A stretch of 64,000 nucleotides of DNA. Source: Seiridium cupressi (Eukaryota > Ascomycota > Sordariomycetes > Amphisphaeriales > Sporocadaceae). A program made the translations under genes and the position numbers. The stretch's first letter is position 1. Each line of letters opens with the position of its first letter. The notes under the pieces are model-generated. The model made no database searches. It was given only the letters and a program-made list of their open reading frames with translations, and was not told the DNA's origin. Positions 35,757 to 48,127 of this stretch are shown here, piece by piece. The stretch spans positions 496,001 through 560,000 of the forward strand of contig JARVKI010000007.1 of the NCBI GenBank assembly GCA_036674765.1, read 5' to 3'.

Positions 35757-36448
35757 ATTATGGTGAAGTGCAGTGTTGTGGCAGCGCTAAATATCGATAT
35801 ACATATGCCGGGGGAACGGGAGAGGGGAATCAAGATTTAAACTTCGACCGGTGCCCTTTGCATAACGACAAGAAACCCCCTTAGATGCTTGCGTTTCAGC
35901 GGCAAATTCATATTCGATCAGCCCACTTTCGCATCATGGCCATTAGTCACAGGCCATAGTCATGTGCGCTCAGGATTTGGAATCCCCAGAGCTCCATTGC
36001 TGGCGTCAATCCTTCCCCAGCTCTATCGCAGCAAGTAGTATGCAGTTAACAAGCGAGTAGTCAGGCGCATACACAGAGCATAATAGGCTTATCTAGACAC
36101 AATAGTAAAAGAATAGCAGAAAGACTGCTGCGTTAAGCAAAGCACGGTCTCTACTAAAGATAGATAGTGACTGAAGACATGACCAGAGACGATTTGCTCC
36201 TCCTGTGAAGGGTATGAATTGCTATCATGGCCAGTCAGGTATTCAGACAAACTGCTCAATGCTCACAATTAAGCTGGTAGCATACCTAATATAAGCGCGT
36301 CCTTCCCAACTCCTGTAAGCTGAAGAGAGTTCATATCGACCCGATGTGGCCGCCCTACGCCCTACTACCGAACAAATGACGCTCACAATGCTTGTCCCCG
36401 TTGTCAGCTGCGACGCGTGCTTGTCCCATGCATCCTTAGCGCCTCATC

Positions 36449-36497
36449 GGAGCAGTGGCTGATTGGTGGGTTCCCGGGGTTCGATTCCCCTGTTCCA
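36449..36497 (+). other. Compact tRNA-like unit with A-box and B-box (tRNA relic or TFIIIC site)
   Basis: A perfect A-box (TGGCTGATTGG, 36456-36466) and a perfect B-box (GGTTCGATTCC, 36478-36488) sit only 11 bp apart. GGAGCAG (36449-36455) can pair with CTGTTCC (36490-36496) as an acceptor-like stem with one G-T pair. A T4 run follows near 36511. At about 49 nt it is too short for a tRNA: the anticodon arm is missing. It is best read as a deleted tRNA copy or an extra TFIIIC-binding site. Confidence 0.4.
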
Positions 36498-36731
36498 GAG
36501 CGATGATACCTTTTGGGTGGTGATTTACACACATACTTTTTGGTATGCTGGAAATCGACACTGATTGTTTGTGGAAGACCTGTATTTATGCAATATGTTG
36601 TTGAATGTCGAATCATGAAGAAAAGAAATTGAGACTAAAGATCCTGGAGCCAAGTCCAGTAGAGGACCGTCAGACGCCGGCCGGCCGAAGGCTCATTGCT
36701 GATACCCTATCCTGAATATACCCAACGAATA

Positions 36732-38930
36732 CTACCGACCTCTCATCATTGCCTCAACATCAACGTCAACCCAGCGCATCTCCCTAGGCGCGGGCGGCGA
36801 GACTGTCTGTGGCGGAGAAGCTGTTTGGCGCATTTGCTGCCTTATCCTTAGTCTGACAACAATGTCTCTTGTGCTCATATCCAAGGCTTGTTGTAGTGAT
36901 GAAGAGTCCTGCCACCGTTGTCCCCATGTGGCCAAAGCCTGATTTGCTCTTTCGAGAGAATCTAAGCTTCTCTGCAGATTGTTCACCGCAGGGCCTCCAG
37001 GACGAATAGGGAGAGGCGGTGGTGGTGCTTTGCCAGGCTCGACCGGCGGAGGTGAGACCGTAACACCAGCTGAGATAAGGTTCTCGGCTTCGTTGAGCAC
37101 GGCCACTAATTTAGAGGCCATGAAGAAGATGCGAAGAGCATCATGGCTGGTGTAGAAGGCGTTGGGCGCCCCGTTCTGTACAATATCATACATGCGGTTT
37201 AAATAGGCGATGGTATGCTCAAAAACAAGCATCCGGCGATAATCGGTCATGTTCGGTGCCCTCTCTGACTCCATAAGGCAGTAGACGTAGCTATACCTCA
37301 GCTCCAGGTCGAAGAGCTCTCTCATTCCGACAGGTAGGCTAACCGGTAGAGCTTCCGCCCATTCCCGCATATCCTGACACATTTGCCAAATGAATGAGTC
37401 CGAGTCCTGTACCGGCACTGTGTCGGACTGGAACAATATCTGATACCAATGTGACTGTGCCCAGCGCAGCTGGAAGAGCAGGAATGCGGGCTCAGAACCG
37501 GCTAGCATTTGCCCAGTGATGGAGGCCCCGCGACTGAATGACTGGGGCCTTGGCCAGGCCACATTTGTCGAAGCATCAGTAAAGGAGAAGGCACGAGCCT
37601 GTACCATGCTGATTGACCTGCAATTGGGCATGAGACAATAACTTCCAGAATGGGAGGGAGACTAGACCTACCTATCGAGGGAGTAGACACAGTAGAAGAG
37701 CTTACGCCGCGTGTCTAGTTGTGCTTTGTCGGGCATCTGCTCAGGTGGTGGATCTTGATGAAATCCAAGGTCAACCACCGATCGACAAGTGAAGCCTATC
37801 AGGTGCCAACTGTCAAAATGCGTCGGATCCAGCATGGAGTACTGCGTTAGGAGTATCAATGACTGTATTTGCGTAACATAACCGGGCGTCAACGCTTTGT
37901 CAGCATGTCTCATTGCCCTCGATGCAAAGTAGACACCGTTCATATAGTGGGCATCATTTCTTGCTTGGCTCTGAGCAACAGATCCAACAGCTAGAACCAT
38001 AAAGACGAGCCAGTACTCGGAGTCCTTGACAGACCTGTCCGACTGGTTATATACCTGTTCCAGCAGTGTGTAGAAATTTGTTTCCGAGAAAGCTGGGTAG
38101 AGCGAATATATGTTGTTCATGTAATACTGGACGATACTGAGGCCATCTTGCCTGGAAGGGGCGTTCCAATTTTGTGTATCTGGAAGTTGATTATTGGAGG
38201 AAGCAGCCAGCACCAGCCGTGCAAAGGTCATATTGCTCATTGAGGGCTCAAAGTCCCTAGTTGTCGCATTAATCGACCTGAGTACCCGTAGTCAGTTCAT
38301 GCGCCATTGGGGCCAATGTACCGCTCAACGTACAAAAACCCGAAATCGGACATCAAGGAGTTGACGTCCGAGTTTTCCCGTTTCCGCTCAGCTTTCCGGT
38401 GGATGGCTGCTCTTATAGTCGCCAGTGAGTCTTTCCTGTCTGGCTCTTGGGCAGGGGGTGGTTCTAGCTCATGCTGAGCCACAGATGCTTTCCTGGATCT
38501 GGCGTAATTGAGACGCCTCTCCAACTTCTCAATTCGAAGCTCCAATGCAGCAACATAGCTAACACAGACATTAGCCATATGCTTCCAGAACAACGTGCGC
38601 TGGCCGCTCACCTGCGCTCCTTTCCCCGTGCAAACTGGTCATTGGCGCTTGAGCATTCGTTCTCGCGGCCGGCCTTCTCGCAGGCCGTGCAAGCTGGCAA
38701 CTTGCCGTCACACTTGAATCGCTAATCAGCACAGCATTCAAGGGTGATAAGTTCAGCTCCAAGTACCTTGACTTTCGCGGCCCGGCCTGTTGTTTGTCAG
38801 TATGAAAGAAATAACCTTGTGCGACAGGCAAGCCTCCACGATTTTAAAGAAACTACTCACACCGCGAACAAGCAGATACGGGTCGCGAGACCCGTAACAG
38901 AGGGTTCTCGGAGAAACTGGAGCGAGTCAT
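36732..38930 (-). CDS. Zn2Cys6 transcription factor with fungal-specific TF domain (first of two)
   Basis: Exons 5' to 3': 38930-38861, 38786-38767 (20 nt), 38712-38612, 38558-38334, 38277-37672, 37617-36732. The total of 1,908 nt gives 635 residues. The zinc cluster is at residues 21-47: CSRC-RAAKVK-C-DGKLPA-C-TA-C-EKAGRENE-C, a standard C-x2-C-x6-C-x6-C-x2-C-x8-C. The 20-nt exon encodes most of the basic RAAKVK segment. After a linker comes a leucine-rich dimerisation helix (YVAALELRIEKLERRLNYA, about 65-83). The middle homology region (Fungal_trans) follows, with LYPAFSETNFYTLL, SLILLTQYSMLDPTHFDSW and LGFHQDPPP then RRKLFYCVYSLDRS. It ends in VDVEAMMRGR. It is a nuclear DNA-binding regulator. 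Its targets are unknown, but it is divergent to a second Zn2Cys6 gene and near a secreted esterase. Confidence 0.9.
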
Positions 38931-41385
38931 TCCGTCGTCGCTCTCGAGCCACTTGAAGATGTACACTTGAGCTATTGGACCGGGCTCGGGTGGAGTGTAG
39001 TAGAGGGGGCCTTGGGGTCATGAGCCAGGGGTATCAGCACAGTTTTGATAGCTCGGCGTAGGTGGACGACGGAGCCGGCAGAGACCGTTGTGCAGTGTGC
39101 AGTATCGGCCACAGATCAGTGTGCCGGCAGGAGGATGAGGCGAATCAATGGGAGTCGTCTTCAAATCATGAATGTGGTGAGTTGAGCCTCATCTGACAAA
39201 CGTTGGCAGCTAACCGGAGTTTAGTCACACAAATGTTGGCGGGTCGCGGCCACGATTATTGAATTGCAGGGGTCAATCGATGGGTGGCAGACAGACAGAA
39301 AACGGACAAGGTGGGGTAGAAAGCCAGTCTGAGCGAAGCGTCAGGTGAGATGCGCCTGTAGCGTAGCCAATCAGAACGCGACCATAGTTGGCTAACTAAT
39401 GTAGTAATTCACTCTCTTTACGACCCTTTTGATTTCATGGGCCAAAGGGGCTTTCCCATGTCGACAGACACGTGGGCCGTAACGTCATCATCGTCATGTG
39501 AGGAGACAGGCCTGCTTCACGTCTGGAGCGTGCGTGACCATGGCGAGGCAGATAAACTTTGCTCGCCCTGTCACTGTGCGACTTTAGCTTGACTCGATCG
39601 CGTGCTGTCAGACTTGCAGGCAATGAGTGGAAGGGGCCACAGTACAAAGTACATACGAGCCCACCTGGCACGAATGTGGCTCGCAGGATATCAGCTCCTC
39701 CAAGGACAGCCGTGCTCTGGTGTTAACCCTGGCCGATTGTGCCGTCTAGAGCACATGCGACTGCGCAGAGGGCCTGCTGTTTACCGGTTTCTGATATTGA
39801 ATCCCCATGGTGAGTTGGGCGCATTTGTTCAGACTCAACAGGGGTTGGACCGTAGGCTCCATGACCCCTGCATTTTGATCTGTGTGGAGATCCCGCGCTA
39901 GCGAGTTCGTTCCAAACATAGCGCAGTCACGGTGCCTTCGTAACCCACAGGAGCGCAGAAATGCAGCACAAGCATCCACCTGAGCATAAGGAAAGCAGAT
40001 GGATCCAATCCCAATCCTTCCGTGGTGCAAGTGTAGTTGGGACTGCGTCCCGTCGCCTCGTCACTCGGTTGCACGACCCCCACGCTGCGTCGAGCAACCG
40101 AACATCCATGCCGCAGTCGAGATATTTCTGGACCTAGACCTTGACCTTTGCGGAGCCGCATGTGAGATATTCGAAAGAAGCAGGCCGAAAGACGCGCTTG
40201 TCCACGACGGGCAAAAATATGCATTATGGCTGCCAGTGCCTTCTGGAAATACAGCATCTGCAAGGCGATACATCATGCCACAGCCCTCAGAGAAGCAGTA
40301 CCTGCATCAGGTATATTCCATGTGCGCAGCTTTGTCTCGTTTAAGAATGAGATATAGATGACGCTTTGCTTATCCCACTATCGAGGTCCGTGTCCGCTCG
40401 AGACGGAACAGGCCTTGAGGACTCGCAAAGGACTCGCGGTGCCGCCCAGACCAAAAAGAGCACACATGTACCTAGTCAGGGCTGTCAAGATGAGGCTATC
40501 CGGGAGAGCACATGCTAGAACGCCACGAGTGGGTCGAGCCTGCTTCTAGTTGTGAGTGCAATTTTGCTGGCCCGCCCGAGAGACAAAGCTAAGTAATGGG
40601 TGAACGAAGACCGCGTCATGCTCAATGAGCTGAGCAGTGCCGAACAACCCAGGCGCTGGTGAAATGCTGACTCGGGACGGCGACTAACAAGTACAGAGAA
40701 ATCATCATAGCCTTCTAGACTGATGGGTAAAGGTGCGAAACACACGGTCGATTACCCAATCTGGCGTAGAACAGGATTAGGACCTGAAACATAAATGCCC
40801 GAGAAAAACCAAATCAGCCGGTACGAGACAGAGACACGAACATGGCATTGGAGCGCCAGGGTCATGTAGTGCCTTGGTAACTTTGGCCCGGCAGAGGCAG
40901 TTTTGGCTTGGGGGCAGAGCCAATCGGTTCCCCACACACCGAGGACCTTTAGCAATGCGCCGCATAACTAGCACTGGGCCTCCATTACCTACATTACCAC
41001 CATCTGCTGGGCGTGTGTGCTCCGCTGCGACTTGGTGCTTCCCCAGCTAATTACATACCTTAGTTAGCCAGCATTGATTTTGAGTGATTGGGTGATCGAC
41101 TGGCACTGCAGTTCATGCCCTCCGTCTCTAAGCCAAGCCGAAGAAGCCATCGCCGCTCCAACCCTCAGCGAGCACGAAGATGAAAACAGTCCACAAGCAG
41201 GCCCTTGGAAGTTGCTGTCGTTGCTAGACCTGCTGTGGAGCACTGATCGACGTATATGTATATGTAGCGTTATTGTTCGTTCCCCCGCGTTACCTTATCA
41301 TCGAAGACAACTGGTGGTTTCCCGAGCCGCAACGGCAACCTCGAGAGAAAGAGGCACCATCAGGACATCCCGCTGTCTTGCGCCC
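38931..41385. promoter_or_regulatory. Long divergent promoter region between two Zn2Cys6 regulators
   Basis: 2.45 kb separates the starts of the two divergent regulators. Open frames here are short, overlapping and not protein-like (up to 121 codons). Regulators of this class often bind CGG triplets, and several CGG/CCG triplets occur, but I found no unambiguous inverted pair. Long 5' UTRs with upstream ATGs are likely on the plus side. Confidence 0.4.
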
Positions 41386-44300
41386 ATGGACGCTTCAGAT
41401 GTCTTCCGCCATGTTGAAGGCTTTGGACCATATCAACGACCAAGGCCACCTCAGGCCTTCCATCAGCAACGGCCGGCCGACCTTCATCGGGAGACCTCGA
41501 ATGGCGACGGTGAAAGCGAGGCGTCACATCGCATTGCGCATACACTAACGGCATGCTGCCGCTGTCGTCAGGTAAGCAGCCAGTGTTCCCGTGCTTCCCT
41601 CCGAGACCGCTTGCATCTATTTCATCATAAGAATGTTTGGTTTCCGGCACCAAACAAAAGGACCTTGGCTAAGACTTTTGCTCCTCCAGAGAAAAACGCG
41701 ATGCGATCCGACTCTACCCCGCTGTCTGCCGTGCGAACGGTCAGGCTCCGTGTGCGAGTATTTCGACACCACCAAGGGTAAGAAGATAAGCCGGTATTAT
41801 GTCGTCAAGCTCCAAGAAAAAGTACGGGCGCTCGAGGCCGAGCTTGGCCAATACACAGAAGAAGAAGATTTCCCCAGAAACAATGAGGAACTGCTGCGAC
41901 CCGGGGGCCTCGTGCGCCTCAACGAGTCCGACGAAACCCCGCGCTATCTGGGACCTTCCAGCGGTATCGCCATGACGCGCATGGTCATGGAGGAGGCAAA
42001 ACGATTCACGGACTCGACTCGCATATCGGAGCTGGTGCCGTCCGTTCGCGATAGACGGCAAGCTGCGCCCGGCGGGGTTAGTTTTCCCGCCATGAGATCC
42101 ATGTCCTTCAGTATACCACCAAACATATCAGCTAGGAAGAAGAGCTTCCCTATAGTCAGCAGCGTTCCAGCAGCAAGTATGCCCAGTCGAGCAATCGTCG
42201 ATAGGCTTCTAGAGGTCTACCAACAACGAGGCAAGTGACAAGTGTAAAAAGGGAACCTTGTTTCAGAATGCCTGCTAATGCGTTCACAGCTCAAGTATTC
42301 ACGCCTGTACTCCACGAAAGGAAATTGGAATCTGCCATTCGCGATGTCTACAGTGGCAGTCGGGACTCCTACCAACAATTCATCGTGCGCATGGTAATGG
42401 CCATCAGTATGCAGAAGCTGGACACGACTTACGCAGGTCTCGCTGACAGCTACTATTTATCCGCTATGCAATACTTCGAAGATGTAATACGACCGAAGGA
42501 CTTGAAGACACTGCAATGCCTCATCTTACTAGGTCAATACTCCCTATTGACACCCACGCGAACTGCCGTCTACTACATTATAGGGCTAGCCACAAGTATA
42601 TGCCAGCAAATGGGCTTGGCTGATGAGAAGACCATTAGCCTGGGCATAGAAGACCCCTTGGCTTTGGATATGCGACGAAGACTCAGCTGGATCGTAATGA
42701 CGAACGAGTTCGGGCTTGCGTACAGTATGGGCAGGCCTAGTGGGTTTGCGAAGAGTGACGACCTTGTTGACGTGGGATTTTTCTCTACTGTCGATGATGG
42801 AAGCATTACGGAGAATGGCATCCTATCTGGCCCAACTGACGCACGCAAACTGGTTGCAATTCACTTCTGCAAGATGAGGTTGTTTCAGAATGAGATCCGG
42901 CGGGTTCTGTACGAAAAGAAGCAACCAACACCAAGGAATGATCGCGATCCGTGGTTCTCTTCGATAGAGAGTAGAATGGAGCAGTGGATCAACTCGACAC
43001 CTGAGAACCCTGCTTGGTGCAAGCCATGGTATGTTAAACCCCGTAAAGCTCGATGACCACTGCTCACATGGGACAGGTTCACTGGTAGGTACCACACTAT
43101 GGTGGTTGCTTTGCACAGACCTTCACCGCAAGTGCCAAAACCCTCGGCGAATTCGGCCATCAGATGTTTTGCTTCGGTCGCGTTTGTGATCAACATCTCA
43201 AGCAAGCAGGTTATGGCTTCGGCGATCGATATCACCTGGGTATTTCTCCTTACGCTCTACATGTCTGTCAATACGATATTATGGACTGTTGCGAGCTACC
43301 CAGAAGTAAGATCAGCTCACCCGCGCGATGAAGTGCAAGAGCTCATCAATGTATGCCTCGACATTATCGACTCATGTGCCGAGCGATGGCCTGGAACTTC
43401 GGCGGCTTCAAAGCTATATGCTAAATTTGCCGAAGCGTGCCTCAAGAGTTACGAAGCTCGAGGAACTCCAATGCTTTCAACGTCGAGCATCCTTGGCACG
43501 CCGCCTTCGCAGCCTGATACAAACTCCCCGGCGTCAGAGGTGACCAGCGCAACCAATATATCCCAAAACAGTGGACAGATGTCCATGTTCAACCCTCCGC
43601 AATTCGGATATGTCTTCGATACACAGCCGGAGCAAGTCACATTCGACAGTTCTTTTCCAGCTCAGCCGTCGTTCCGCTCGAACTCTATATTCCTGAATCC
43701 CGCTTCGACGGAGCCAACAGGTCGAAGATTCAGCTACTTTCCGCCTGAATTCAATCAATCGTCGGAGAATCTCATCATGGAAGAGTCGACGCCTCCCGGT
43801 ACAGAGACAACCGTGTCACCCCCAATACTCTCTCCTCCGGATCATCTACCAACTCCTCCGGACTCGATTGGCAACGGATCTGCTGCTACACCTTTGTTCT
43901 CCACTCCCCTCATCCCCACTGCAACCATGTCTACCCCGGTCATGAAGCAGGCGGCTCCGGTGGGCATGTCTAACAACATGATGCCTCAACAGCAAAGAGC
44001 TCAACAACCTGCTTTCACGATTCCACCTCTACCACCACAACAACATCAACTTACGGTACAACGCCCTCTGCCACCAGCAACGACCGTCACAGACTGGTTC
44101 AACCCACCGCCACCCTTTATCTCTCCCTATGCCTTTGGTAACACAAATGGCAATATCTGGAATGATCCTACTGGAAGCAACGATTTCAACATGATGGGCA
44201 TGAATGACAATCCTTTCCCGGGACTGCCACCAGAACGACAGGGTAGTCTGAGTCAGTCTCAGCAGATCGAACTTATGGGTGTTTTGGAAAATGAGGGTAT

Positions 44301-44388
44301 GACGCACATTGACACTTATCTCAATGGCTTCAACTACGGCGGCGGCGTTGGTATGGATGGGAACGTCAATTGGCACAACACCTCATGA
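41386..44388 (+). CDS. Zn2Cys6 transcription factor with fungal-specific TF domain (second of two)
   Basis: Exons: 41386-41571, 41690-42230, 42290-43028, 43077-44388, giving about 925 residues. The intron 42231-42289 is of the GC-AG type (GCAAGT donor, GCTAAT branch); it restores QQRAQVFTPVLHE. The zinc cluster, residues 57-83, reads CRC-RQRKTR-C-DPTLPR-C-LP-C-ERSGSV-C and is split after CRCRQ by the first intron. A linker with KISRYYVVKLQEKVRALEAEL forms the dimerisation coiled coil. The middle homology region contains TLQCLILLGQYSLLTPTRTA, a GLA..CQQMGL helix and RRRLSW. The join CKPW|FTGRYHTMVVALHRPSP is typical. The last 300 residues are Pro/Gln/Ser/Asn-rich with acidic ends and may be an activation domain. 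The ATG at 41386 was chosen because the frame upstream is not protein-like. The target pathway is unknown; a feruloyl esterase lies 0.7 kb downstream. Confidence 0.88.
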
Positions 44389-45066
44389 TCGAGCATTTAC
44401 TCAGCGAGTCGGATATTGGCGTAAGGGGTCATTGAGTAGCGGCTCTAAATGCCAGCCTTTTCTGTCACGGGACTTTCTTTAGGGGTTTACTTTTTGATTG
44501 GATAGATACCACCTTTTAGGGCTTGGCCAGCTCCCTGCTGCTGCTCTCTCTGTCTTTAGAAATTGCAGCATATTCCAAAAAGCCAGCTCGAAGATGTTAA
44601 ATCATGCTGCCGTGGAAACCAAATCGACTTCTATTCTTAGGCATTCAACCTCAATTTCAACGAGGTCATTGGCCATATCGCGATTACAGAGCGTATGACT
44701 TCCCTTGAAATGATTATGGTTAATATTTTAAAACTCACCAAAACCTGTCCTTGGTTCTTAGTGCCGTATCGGCAAATTCTTCCGACTACACCCATATTTA
44801 TCATTGATTACGGCTTTGTCTAGATGCGGACCCTCCGAATCTGCTATCGGCCCTGTCGCAATTAGCGGATCTCTCGCCCAAGGCTCCCGATCACTTAGCC
44901 TGCTTATCACTTTGTGTGGACTGTGGTGATACTGATTGCCCCGATTAATATTCACAATATCATTGCGATAGTGAATGATATAAGTAACAGCTAGCATCTC
45001 GCCGCCCTCGATCTCTTCTTGGTAATACACACTTTCCAAGAGAGGCCACATCTTAATTACATCATA
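44389..45066. other. Intergenic region between regulator and esterase
   Basis: About 680 bases that should hold the regulator 3' UTR and the esterase promoter. A 119-codon minus-strand frame (44758-45117) overlaps the esterase signal-peptide exon and is not supported. Confidence 0.5.
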
Positions 45067-46979
45067 ATGATATTGCCTTCGCTTGTAGTGCTCATTCTTC
45101 AGATCTCCACATGCCAAGCAAGATGTACGATATCCTCATCGAGATGTAGCTCCCTGCTGGGATGTAGGTACATTTATTTTATCTCGTCTTCACCTCTCTG
45201 GGCTTGTTTCGGAGATGTATTCAACATCATAAGCATCACATACTTCCGGCACTCGTTTCATAATTCCCAGAACTGATCCATCTGAGAGGATACTCACCCT
45301 AATTTTATGTAGATACATTTTCCAATGGGACTGCTGTAGTCTCATTTACAGAGACTGTAATTAATGGCAGCACTTTTGTCGGTACCACGGCCAACACGGA
45401 TTACAACGAACCGCAACTTCTTGTCCCACAGGTAAGCATTTGAGAGCAAAGCTTTTGGATCAAGTGTGCTTCTCTTGAATCTTGAAATAGTCCTCAGCTC
45501 CAGATACATCCCAAATATAATTGGAGAAGAAATGGCTAATCCCTAGTATCGGATAAGGCTTGTCGCGTGGGTCTGACCATCCAAACATCCTCAAATTCAT
45601 CTGCCAAAGCTGAGATCTGGCTACCATCCACAACGCAATGGAACAAGAGAATTCTTACTGTGGGTAATAGTGGGTTTGCGGGTGCTGTGAATTACCCGGA
45701 TATGATCTGGGGGTTGCGCAAAGGCTTCGCGGCGGTATCTACTGATACGGGCCATAATTCAAGCAGCAGTGATGGGTCGTTTTTGTCATTTCCCGAGCAG
45801 AGCATCAACTGGGGACATCGCGCCTTGCACGCGTCAGTCGTGGCTGCCAAACAGGTCCTGTCTAGTTATTACGGTATCAGCATGGGCGGGAAGGTTTACT
45901 CCTACTACGCTGGGTGCTCAACAGGTGGAAGACAGGGCATCAATGCTGCTGAGAGGTACCCGGAGGATTTCGATGGCGTGTTGTCGGGCAGCGCCATCGC
46001 CTGGCAGACGCACACGTCAGGCTGGCAGGTTTATGTCGCCCTCTTGCAATATCCCTCGACAAGTACGACTTATATCCCCGCAGCTAAGTGGCCCTTCATC
46101 GCTGCCGCAGTCTTGCAACAGTGTGACAATCTCGACGGCGTCGTCGATGGAATTATCATGGACCCGAGCAAGTGCGAAATCAACTTCGACGCTCTCAAGT
46201 GCGGGAGTGGCATCCTAAACGCTACAGCGTGCCTCAGCGACGACCAAACCGCCAATCTGCAGAGAATGTATACGCCATGGCGAGCTAACGGTACGACCGG
46301 CGACCTGGTCAATCCTGGCATCTCACCCAGTGGCGAGGCGAGCTTCAGCTATCTGATGAACGGTGACGAGCCACAATTCGGACCGACGTTCTATCGAAAT
46401 AGCGTATACAACGACTCGCAATGGGATTGGCGTACGCTGACGGTAAACGACGTATACACCGCTGATTCCATCAATCCTGGCGGCGCGAATGCATATGATC
46501 CAGACCTGAGGCCATTCGAGGCTAGAGGTGGGAAGATTGTTCAGTATCACGGATACTCGGATCCCTTGATCCCGAGCCTGAACGCTCCTGCCTGGTATGA
46601 TACCATACATGCGTTTTACAGTAGTCTTGGCCGGGACCAAGAAGTTCAGGATTTTTATCGACTTTTTATGGTTCCTGGAATGGGGCATTGCTCGGGTGGC
46701 TCGGGGGCTTGGGTCTTGGACGGTGCAACGCAAGACGGCCTCATCCCACCCGTAGATGATGCCAGTAACTCGATGCTGTACTCGCTTGTGCAGTGGGTCG
46801 AGGGCGGTAGCTCGGCGGCCCCGGAATCAGTCATCGCTACGAAGTATGCTGGTGACGTTATGCCGTCAGTGAAATTCCAGCGACCGCTTTGCAGATGGCC
46901 TGTCGTGGCAGAGTATGATGGTGTAGGTGATGTTAACGCTGCTAGCAGTTGGGCCTGTCCAGCTGTCGGCGTTTACTGA
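45067..46979 (+). CDS. Secreted tannase / feruloyl esterase family protein
   Basis: A serine esterase of the tannase/feruloyl esterase family that cleaves phenolic esters of plant cell walls or tannins outside the cell. Exons: 45067-45163, 45313-45431, 45558-46979; total about 545 residues. The signal peptide MILPSLVVLILQISTCQA is followed by mature Cys-rich sequence CTISSSRCSSLLG. The joins give GYTFSNGTAVVSF and LLVPQACRVGLTIQTS, as in the family. The nucleophile motif is YAGCSTGGRQG near 195. The late motif is VPGMGHCSGG near 445, with the catalytic His next to Cys (the CS-D-HC arrangement, where a disulfide links nucleophile and His neighbours). The Asp is expected in the HGYSDPLIP segment. 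Calcium-loop Asp residues are present in LDGVVDGIIMDPSKC. Feruloyl esterase and tannase cannot be separated by eye. The plus-strand regulator upstream could control it. Confidence 0.93.
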
Positions 46980-48127
46980 AGGATTTAAGAACATATATTC
47001 ATGCTCATATTTTATTTGCGGCTGGCCTAATTGGCATGGCAGCTCAAGCTCGATAGATGAATCTTGCTCCGAGGTTAAGCCCAGCGCTGTTGCGTTTAAT
47101 TTGGCCAATCTAATGGTATTATCATTGTTCGCACTTCTTCGAGCCGTGCGGGGAAGGCTTCTTACATCCCTTTTCTTCCGTTGGTCCAGCGGAAGATAAG
47201 CTGAACATGCCAAGGATGCCAGCTCATTCCACCCGACAACATGGTCTGATCACCGAGAAAGAGGATCTATTCTACGCTTCTCCGCTGCGTGTAACACACT
47301 ACACTCTTGCCTTACTCAACTCATCATTACACTACGATCCGTCGGTACACGAAGTCCTAACGAAACGGCACTTGTTGTAGCTGTTCAATTTCACATACAG
47401 CACGCTCTGTCCCACCAGCACAATTTTTACCCATGGACGGGACAACACCGATCCTTGGGTCTCGAAATGGAAATTTATAAAATTGTTTCCCAGCATTAAA
47501 ACTGAATGCAGTAGTCTCTTGAAGCATGAAATATAATATTTGGAGTTCACAACGATGTGTCGGGGAAGCAGATTGCCTCTGCATTCTAACTCTCACCTCA
47601 GCATGTAGAGGAGACATAATTAATTATTTAAAGTAGTATCGTTCATGTAGCCCTAGAGCTCCAAATGCTAGCCAGACCCATGGTGCTCTTCAGTCTGATT
47701 AGTATGACTATATATCCGGCTTTGTGAAGGTGCACTCTGCGGCACTGTTCAAACTCGATAGAATTGATCCGACCCGCATTAGCCTGGACATGGGCCCACT
47801 ACAAAGACTTAACAGTTCGGTCTTGGACCTGCACCCACGAACGCATACAATTGGTCTGATTCGACAGTAACATAGGCTTGTAGAGTTAAGAGAATCTGAG
47901 TCAGACGGCTCTCGCACTCAGGTTAGCCTTAGAGTTTAGCCAATCATACTTCCACCGGGATTTCTCTTACGACTTGAGCAGGAATCCACAACGAGGTGAT
48001 CTCCGTATCGTCCTTAATCGGGTCCGCAGCTCCGGATATATGAATGCCAGCTCTGCTTCGCACTTTCACTTTCACTTTCACTTTCACTTTGTCTCTCATC
48101 TCGTCCGTCTTGGTTCGGATGATCAAT
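46980..48127. other. Intergenic region, 1.1 kb
   Basis: It should hold the esterase 3' UTR and the promoter of the DUF2855 gene. An AT-rich segment lies at 47500-47660. The only structure is the hexanucleotide repeat at 48061-48090. Confidence 0.5.
48061..48090. repeat. Hexanucleotide repeat (CACTTT)5
   Basis: Five perfect CACTTT units lie 38-67 bp upstream of the preferred DUF2855 start. In the frame open from an upstream ATG at 48044 they would encode alternating Thr-Phe. Confidence 0.9.

Larger units (their letters stand above)
35574..36731. other. Intergenic region, 1.2 kb
   Basis: Upstream region of the catalase-like gene and 3' side of the first Zn2Cys6 regulator. It contains a 12-bp tandem repeat and a compact tRNA-like unit, both listed separately. 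There is no further gene. Confidence 0.5.

Noticed and set aside
39435..40745. Several overlapping 60-121-codon frames between the two regulators
   Set aside because: They overlap on both strands, lack domains and have ragged composition. They are taken as non-coding.
44758..45117. 119-codon minus-strand frame
   Set aside because: It overlaps the esterase exon with a clear signal peptide and in-phase splice site, and it has no recognisable domain.
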